A stretch of 64,000 nt of DNA. Source: Circinella umbellata. Taxonomy: Eukaryota; Mucoromycota; Mucoromycetes; Mucorales; Lichtheimiaceae. The translations under genes and the position numbers were made by a program. The notes under the pieces were generated by a model, which saw nothing but the letters and a program-made list of their open reading frames with translations, ran no database searches and was not told where the DNA came from. Shown here piece by piece: positions 12,693 through 21,800 of the stretch (positions within the stretch are counted from its first letter, which is position 1; every line of letters starts with the position of its first letter). Where the stretch lies: the NCBI GenBank assembly GCA_025093555.1, contig JAIWNF010000010.1, positions 186,001-250,000 of the forward strand, in the 5' to 3' direction.

Positions 12693-14029
12693 GATAAATG
12701 GTGTGTACAGGATGACAATGTTAAATACTTGGTAGTAAAAGTATAAAAGCGCTATAATTGCTTTTATCTGTTTTTTATAATGGAGTTTACTTCCAGTCTT
12801 TATATATCTTTAAAATTTTCCCATACTATGCCTCTATTAGCAACTCCATGTTGGCGCTTTACAATTTCCTTGTTTCCAACGAAAATAATATATGCATTTA
12901 AATGAAAGAAAACCAAAGTAAGCGTGAAAACAGTTCTTAATTTAGTAGAAACTTATTTCTGGACAAAGTCATTTACCACCAATATATTAGTGCTGAGGAA
13001 ATAATAATTAAATAACAAAGAAATTAGGCTTACATGCGTCAGTTTTAAAAATAATGTATTTGACATTATTGATTGTGAGTAAAATTGTCTATTTCTACTA
13101 CCTTTTTTAACTATCAAGTTAGGCATATGTATAATAAATGCTAATGACTGTTGTTACAGTTAAGTCGATGAACTCGGTTTTCTTTTCACTACTTGGAATA
13201 GCAAAAATGCGGCAAATAAATTAGTGTGTCTTAAATTTCTTTGTTGTGACAACTATACATGAATCAACATCTACTATATATGATAATGGGAGTGGATGTG
13301 GTCGTCTGCCTAATTATACGTAAACGTTTGGAAAACAAGTATTTAATAATTTAAGAGACTATGTGATATACAGCACAGAGTACTTCTTGCGTTCGAAAAA
13401 TAAAAGCTAAATAAAAATGAAACGGTCAATATTTTTTAAGAAATTATAAACTTTCAAAAAGTGTTTATTTAACAATAAAATAATACATTTTTCTTGTGGT
13501 TCAATGTTTTATCGACCCCTGTACCTCTATCCTTACCGCCAACAGTTTATCTGTTCAATTAATAACGATTATATCACTCTATAATACCACACTGCCACTG
13601 CTATATAGAAGTAAACTAATAATCTAAACTACAGATTTTTTATACAGTACATAAAGGAAATATGGTTTCAAAAAAATAGTCATAAATATCTATTATTTTA
13701 CGTATCCACTAACTACACAAATGACTGTTTGATATCATGAAAATCTAAAGTAAATTTACTAAGCATTTGCATGTTTGTAACTATTTTCTACTTAACACGA
13801 ATCTGTTTAACAAGGCAACACTTAACTATAAATGTTTTATATGCTTTAGTTTTATTTCTATACGTACCATACAACATCATGTCTAATCAATTTATAGTAG
13901 TATTTATTTTATTAATATTATTTGCTACATATTTATAATTATTTGTAAAATGAAACATGAAAAATAATTTGATTATAATAATACAGGTTGTTGAACTAAA
14001 TAAATAAAAAAATGTTTAGTTTTGAGTGA
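12693..14029. other. Intergenic between the two secreted-protein paralogues
   Basis: About 1.3 kb of AT-rich sequence between the start of copy A and the stop of copy B. It should hold the promoter of copy A (TATA-like tracts near 12740-12780). I see no gene. Confidence 0.5.
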
Positions 14030-15775
14030 TCATTGATGAGGCTTGTGTTCACCGACAAAGTTGTGATCAGCATCATATACTTTATATGCAAATTTATCTG
14101 GAGTTCCAGTAGTAACAATATATCCACCACAAGGGCATGCAGTTGAATAAATCAACCCGCGTTCGGTTCCTGCATACGTTGATTTTGATGAAGCCAACTA
14201 TAAATTTGAATAGTGTTGATACGTTTCGGTCGTATCGTGTTAAAAAATGAATAAAAAGTAATATAATTCCGAGTATATGACTCAAGGAAAAGGATAAGTT
14301 AAAATAAATAACTTATAAAAATAAAAGAGTTTGGTTAATTTATAACCAACAAAATAAATCAATCCCGATTGTAGGGAGAAAATAGAAAATAATGGTGAGT
14401 GAACCAAGTAGTTTATTAACTTTGTAAACTTAGTAGAACTAAAGATTTAATTGAGGAAGAAAGATGTCTTATTTATACTAATTTCTATCTATCTATCCTA
14501 AGTTGATAATTGGCTGAAATCTTGAGTATTAGTAACTTGTACTTGTAACAGTTACTTGCAAGTGTTGCAATTACTTGTAAATGTTGCAATTACTTGTACG
14601 TGTGCCCCTTACTGGTTTAGGTAACATTCACGAGTACGTGTAGCAATTATCCTGGTTATCTTTAACAGTTGGTACGGTCTGAATGGAACACAATATTTAT
14701 GATAATTACTTCTTTATTTGTTGAATAATAATAATAATGAGATATTATTGATGATGATAATTTGGAAGGTGATAATATATATAATAATAATAAAATTAAT
14801 AAAGAGAAAGAGAAAAAAGGTAACATATCCCCGCACTTTTTAAGGTTCGACGTCCCGGTGAACGAGATGATGTGGGAACCCTGCAGAGACCAGAGTATTA
14901 TAGTAAGAGTTAACCATTGCGTGCAATTTTGTGTCGGCCGTAATGTAGCTATCATGTAAGTGTTTCTTTATATATTCGTGAATAGCCTTGTACCTAGCAG
15001 ATTCATCCGGGAGTGTCCACAATGTAGAAACTAGGCGCACTGCGATCCGGTTGGCAAGTAGGCGTCTGGCGGTTTCCAAGTCTTCCTGTGCTTGTTGTCT
15101 TGTCAAATGTGCGTTTACGCATTCTTGAATCAAATCGAAAAAAAATGATTTTTCAACTATTTTTTCCTTGTGTAATGCTTGTTTTGTTGGGGGAAGGTAC
15201 TCAGGATCATAGGTTCGGAACAACATATGGCCTCCATTATTGATTGTAAGAACTGGTAGATTGGATGCTTTTTCGTTATTCCAAATAGTCTCATGGTGAT
15301 GGTGATATACATTTTCTACTTGTGTATCCCAGCCAGACATTTCTTCTTTGATCGAGGTTGCTGATGTACTATCGGAAGACACGGTTTGATTGCTGAGTGA
15401 ATAGGTAGTAGATGAGGTGGACATGATTTTATAAGTTTAAGAAAAATATAAAACTATATTATAATTGATTGATAAAAATTTCGAGGTATTCAGAAGGGTA
15501 TTTATATTGTAATGTCTTTGATTTTGAGAGGGATAATTTTGTTAGAAGTGATGGTTCTTGCAACAAGTACATGTATTTGCAACGGTTACATGTTTTTGCA
15601 ATGTTTGCAATTTTCTTCTTTTTGGGAAATGTCTGCATGAAGTCATGGCAGGTACAGTTATTGTCAGTTTAGTAAAACTTTTATATCTTATTTTTATTTT
15701 TGTGATAATTATGATGATGATTTTGTATTATTTGTTTATATTTCTTCAGTTACATATACTAATATGTATATATTC

Positions 15776-15817
<42 letters not shown>

Positions 15818-18800
15818 CATTTTTTTTTTTTTTTTTTTTTATTAGTGGAAAAATAATTTATAAGCTGAAAAATAAATAAGTAAATATAATGAATTTAGAA
15901 AGATTATAGTGATATTTATGTCCATAATCTGGAGAAAAGACGGCGAATAGTATTATTACTATTAGTGACTAATTTGTGCGGGAGGTTATTGGCTTTTAGA
16001 ATTTCCTTTAGCCCTTCAGATCTTCTTCTGTGACAGAGGTTTCTTAAGTTCTTCTTGTTAGTTATATCCGCCACTAATTGTTCTGCTAATCTTGCTCGAT
16101 GTTGCGCAATATTCTTCCGGTAGTTTTCATATCTAGAATATTCTAAATATAATTGGATAGTTTTAGGAGATAATGAAAGATCTTGCAGATGATTATTTCC
16201 TTCTTCAACTGTCATTGTAGTCAAGGAATCATTCGTTGCTTGATGGTTATTTGTATCTCCTTCCATTAAAGATAAAAGAAAATTGTCATCAATATCTTGT
16301 ATCGGGAAAGAATTATCTTGTAACAATTTATATATTTCTTCTGAAGTAACAATAGTCGGATCCCATGGTAACTGTTCCAGGTTGGAGTCTTGGTTTAAAG
16401 TATTTAATTGGTCAGACATTTGTTTTGAAGACGATAATGACGGTTGAAATTGTACGTCTGGTAGCTTATATATACGCATTCGATTTCCATGGGTGCTGCC
16501 ATGTAACATAACACCTTTGAGCGTTTTCAATTGATAACCACTTCTTTGGTTTGCTTTATGAACTATGTATGGTCCTAGCCAAGTTTCTTCCAACTTTCCT
16601 GACCAAGATGTCTCGATTGCATTGTTATACACTTGTACAATATCTCCTATGTGGAAAGGCGGCTGCATCAAGTGCTTTTTCTTGCCTAATATTTTTCGCT
16701 CTATCATGGCTTTCTGATTTTTCTGAGATGCTTTTATTGAAGCATCTGCCTTTTTTCGTACTTTTTGAAGTAGTTCGATTTGCATTTTTATTTTGTTAAC
16801 AAGTTGATCATCAGACCATTTTTCATTGATTACGCCTTCTTTAGTCTTTTCTGTTATTCTATCAAACGGAGTTAATGCTTCTCTTCCATACAGTAGATAG
16901 AAGGGTGTTTGCTTTGTTGTTTCTTGTATTATGGTACGATATGCGAATAGTGCAGCTGGAAGGTATGAACACCAGTCATCTTTTTCATGTTTTGATCTTT
17001 TCTTAAGCATCTGTCCAAGACTTCTGTTGAAACGCTCTACTAGACCTTGTGTTTGGCTTCTGTAGGGACTTCCCCTGCGCCATTCTATGGAAAATTGATT
17101 ACAGACTTCTTCGACCAATTTGTTCGCAAAAGGCAGTCCATTATCAGTGATTATAATAGCTGGACATCCATGTCGACAAATTACATCCTCATATAAAAAG
17201 AGGGCTACTTCTGTTGCATTTGCATATCGAAGGGCTTTTGCTTCCACCCATTTTGTAAAATAATCAATGGCGACAATAACATATCGGTTACCCGACCGGG
17301 ATGGTCGAAAATGTTTGATATCCATGACTATTTGATACCATGGTTCTGGTTTTACAGGTATAGGATGTAATAATTCGTTCAGAATTGGTTTTCCCTGTTT
17401 TTGACAACGATCACATCGGGAAATAATATTCTTTATGTCTTGCTTCATGTTTTCCCAATAGTAACGTCTAGCTATTTTATGATATGTATTGTGGAATGCA
17501 AAGTGGCCACCCATTGGATGAAAATGGTAAGTCCAAATAGCATTATCTGATTCTGCTTTATTTAACACTAGACGAGGATTATTATCTTTGTGTCTTCGAT
17601 AAAGTCGATTATTATACACAAAATAATGTTTGCTTTGTGTGTCCAAATATCTCTGTTGTTGTCGAGTAATACCTGAGGGGTATTCTAAGGTCTCTAAATA
17701 ATATTGTAGTAAAGATGCCTTTGTGGGGTCCATGATTTAATATAGTGTTACGATATACAAGTGTTGTTGTTTATTTATCGTTTTGCTGATAGTCTGTGTT
17801 ACTGTTTGTAAAAGTGCTGCTGTTTGTAAAAGTGGTACTAAAAATATCTTGTGATCGATTATGTTGTATTGTTCCAAGTTGTTGTGTTTTCGTTGCTTTT
17901 GTTTTGTTTTATTTTTGTTTGGTAGATCGACGGAATGTTTTGAAAATATGTATGTGTAAATAATTATATAAAAAAGGATTTGTGATATGGAAATAATAGT
18001 GATAGGTAATATAAAAAAAAATTCAAAAGAAAAAATTATCAGGATGGCCTGATGATGTATTGTAAGCTTTTATTGACATCCTCAATGCTGGTCAGTACAT
18101 TGTTTTCTAATAGCCAAGACGACTAAGAAAATCTGCATTTTTATTTGCTTTTCCTGGTCTATATTTGATTTCAAAGGAGTATTCGGATAGAATCGTTATC
18201 CATCTTGCTATAATTCCTTCTGGTCTAGGTGTATTAAGTAAACCTTTGAGAGCTGAATGATCAGTAATAATTGTAAACTTTTTTCCGAGTAAATATGGTC
18301 TCAGAGTCTTTATTCCCCATATTACTGCTAGACATTCTAATTTGGAAATTCCATAATTTTTTTGTTGGGAGATAATCCTCTGCTTGCATAAAGGATTACA
18401 CGTTCTCGATTATCTTGGTCATGCTGCGCCAGAATGATCCCGAGTCCATCGCGGGATGCATCTGATATAATCGTAAATGGCTTATCAAAGTTCGGACGGA
18501 TCAAAATAGGACTACTGCATAGTGCAGCTTTTAAGGATTCAAATGCTTTTGTAGTTTCAGGTCCCCAAGGTGATCGTTTTGATTCTGACTCCATTTGATC
18601 ATGTAACGGGCGAGCAATTGCGGCGAAGCCTTTTATAAATCTTCTATAATATGAACATAAGCCAATAAAACTTCTAATTTGGGTAACTGTCTGTGGACGG
18701 GGATAGTTGGCAATTTTCTTGATTTTTTCAGAGTCTGTTTGTAAGCCTTCTGGCGTTATGATATAGCCAAGGAATTGAAGTTTTTCTTTGTAGAATGAAC

Positions 18801-21800
18801 ATTTTCGAGGGTTCAAAATAAGTCCGGTGTATTTAATACAGGCAAATACTTTGGAGAGATCATGAAGATGTTGCTTATGATCTGATGAGTATACGTTGAG
18901 ATCATCTATATAGGCTACTAAACATCTGTTTATAAGTGGTCTAAAAGCATTATCTACTAATCGTTGGAAAGTAGCAGGTGCATTTGTTAATCCCATAGGC
19001 ATTTTTAAAAATTCAAACGAGCCTAGCCTTGAGCAGAAAGATGTTTTTTTTATTGAATTATGTTTATCTGACATAGGAATGTTGTAAAAGCCTGATGACA
19101 TGTCGAGAGCTGAGAATACGGACGCAGATCCTAAGGAGTCAAGAAGCTCATCGATTCTTGGAATGTTATAATTGTCAGTACGCGTAATTTTGTTGAGTTT
19201 TCTAAAGTCGATAACTAGGCGATAATCGTAATTGTTATCATTATCATTGTTGTTGCTGTCTTTGTTATTGTTGTTTTCAACGACTTTATCTTCTTGGAGA
19301 TTATTATTGTATTTCTTTTTTCGAACCATTAATATGGGTGAGGCCCAAGGACTACAAGATGGTTGAATAATACCCATCTTGCAAAAACGGTCTAATTCCT
19401 TTTTTAAATATTCAAGTTCATTGGACTCATACGATAAGGACGCTGACGGATAGGAGCAACGTCTTCTGTTATGATTTCATGACTGATTCTGTTGGTGTAT
19501 CCTATAGTTTGTTTATCCCAATCAAATATATCTTGATATTGTCTTATAAGCGCAAGAAATTCTTGTTTCAAATTATTTTCTAGTTGTCCGACTTCTATTT
19601 GGTCAAGTTGGAATTTTGAAAGAGGCTTCTGCATGGAAGAATATTATTGAGGAAGAGCTTCATTTTTTCATCATCTTGCGATAGTTCGTACCCTTGAGTA
19701 TCTGATGTAATTGGGATTAACTCTCCTAATAGGATACCAGGTTTTATTATATATTCCTCTTTTTCGGACATGTTGATAATAGAAAAGCGATATGTCAAAT
19801 CGGATGGATATAATATCCCACAGTAAACTTCAATAAAATTTGGAAGTGATGCGTTAATTCAAATATAAATGTATTGGCAGATCTACATTTATGTGGAACT
19901 GGAATTTCGTATGTTTGGTAAGAAGATATTGCTATTGTTACTGTTTCTCTAGTTATGACTTGTAATATATCTTCGTGCAGATCTAATTCTAACGGATGTG
20001 AAGTTTCAATCATTGGATAGAGTTCATCTTCAAACCAATATTCGTTAGCAAGCATTTCCTCCAATATAGGGCTTGTAATATCGGAATCGGTAGAACTGTC
20101 ATCTGATAAAGACTCGGTTTCGGATCCTTCACTGGATTCTTCTTCAGATAAGTCTGACGCCTGATCATCTATTGATATGCTACTATTGGATCTTGGTCCT
20201 AATGATTCTTCTGTTTTTCGTTCATAAGAAATGGGAATTGATCTTATTTTTCCATGGTTGATCCACAATTTTCTGGTTTGATAATCTATTTTTGCACGAG
20301 CAATTTTGAGCCAATCGTTTCCAATTATAATATCGGCTGGTGAAGTTGGTAGTAATTCAATTGATATCGTACAGGGTCTGTATCGTTAGGTTTTAATGGA
20401 ACATTGTTGATAATACCCAATGAAGCGTGCCTATCACCATTTCCTAACATGAAAACTGCTGATGAAGGTTCATGTATTTTTAATTTAAGTTGCTGAGCTA
20501 ACTTCTGTGACATACAAGTTTTCGAGGCACCGCTGTCAATCAATGTACGTATAGGAATTGTATATAAAGTAAATATAGCGTATAAAGCTGTTGTGTGGTG
20601 AAATTGTTTTGGGTAATCATCCAAAACTGCAAGAGTTCGGGCTGTCTTACAAGTACTAGAGAATTGACGACGAAGGGATGGAGCCAAACGTAAGAGTTGT
20701 CCAAAACTGATATCAGCAGTTCGGTTTAAGATATCGGTTGAGACGTTATAAGGTTCCTTCCTTATAATACTTTTTGTTATGTCTGTCATTTTTTTGGTAT
20801 TTTTCTGTATAGCAGTTTTATTATCTTTTTGTGTAACTGTACCCGATTTAATAGTCGATTGTTTGGGTTTAGTAAATGTTACATTTTTGGTTTTGTCAAA
20901 AGAGTTTAAAGGGGGTTGAGAAAAATTTTTGTTTAATTTTTTTGTTTCTTCTTCGTTTGGAGGCGAGTCAATATCCATATTATTGCTATTTCGTATCTCT
21001 GTCCATTGGTTTCCAGTAATATTTTGTGTTTTATTTAAAGTCGATTCTCCGAAAGTAGATGCCAGACCAGTTGTGGGTAGTGGTGGAGGTGGTAATGGTA
21101 AGTTTTCGATGTTGGGAATTGTAGCTGGTTCAACGTTTTGTAAAGTCGATGCTGCACCGTTTGTCTCTTGGTATGTTTGGGAATTCATGTGATTGTCTTG
21201 GAGTTGCGTGGCTTGTTTTTGTTTTCTTGACTTACGACGAACTGGAGGGTCTACAAAATCTACTTTCTTTTGTGAGTTTACTTTATTTACCTTACCTGTT
21301 TCATTTCGAGGTCTTAATTGTCGAGTTCTTGGTAATGGCGCACGCTGTTGAGCAGCATATAACTCATCAAAATTTTCTTCGTGTATTTGTAGGTCATCGT
21401 CATAATAATCATTATCATCTCTGATATCATAATATTCATTGGTGTTATAGCCCTCTTCATTATCATAAATATATTCGTCTTCGAACTCCTGATTAATCAA
21501 ATTGAAATCAAACGGTATCTCTTCGTAAACAGTATCCTTTTCTTCCATGACGGCTAAAGTAGCAGAAGGTGAGTTTGGCCTTGTAGGGTAGGTTTTTCGG
21601 TAGACTGGCTCATTATTATCATTATTGCGGAACCTGCTTTCTCCCGGTCTACTTTCTCCAAACCTTCTGTTTTGTTGATTATCATTTCCCCTATTATTCC
21701 CGTATGGCTGGTAAGAATTATTATTTCGATATTGATTATTACGATAACCATTGTTATTATATTGGTTTCTGTTATTATTACGATCCCATCTGTTATTGTA

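Noticed and set aside
14340..14620. Possible independent tandem-repeat locus
   Set aside because: The repeats recur at 23090-23370, so they are part of the LTR.
15558..15845. 95-codon ORF on the + strand inside the element
   Set aside because: Ends in translated (ATT)n and poly-T; it is antisense to the element and low-complexity.
16551..16799. 82-codon + strand ORF
   Set aside because: Antisense shadow of the integrase ORF.
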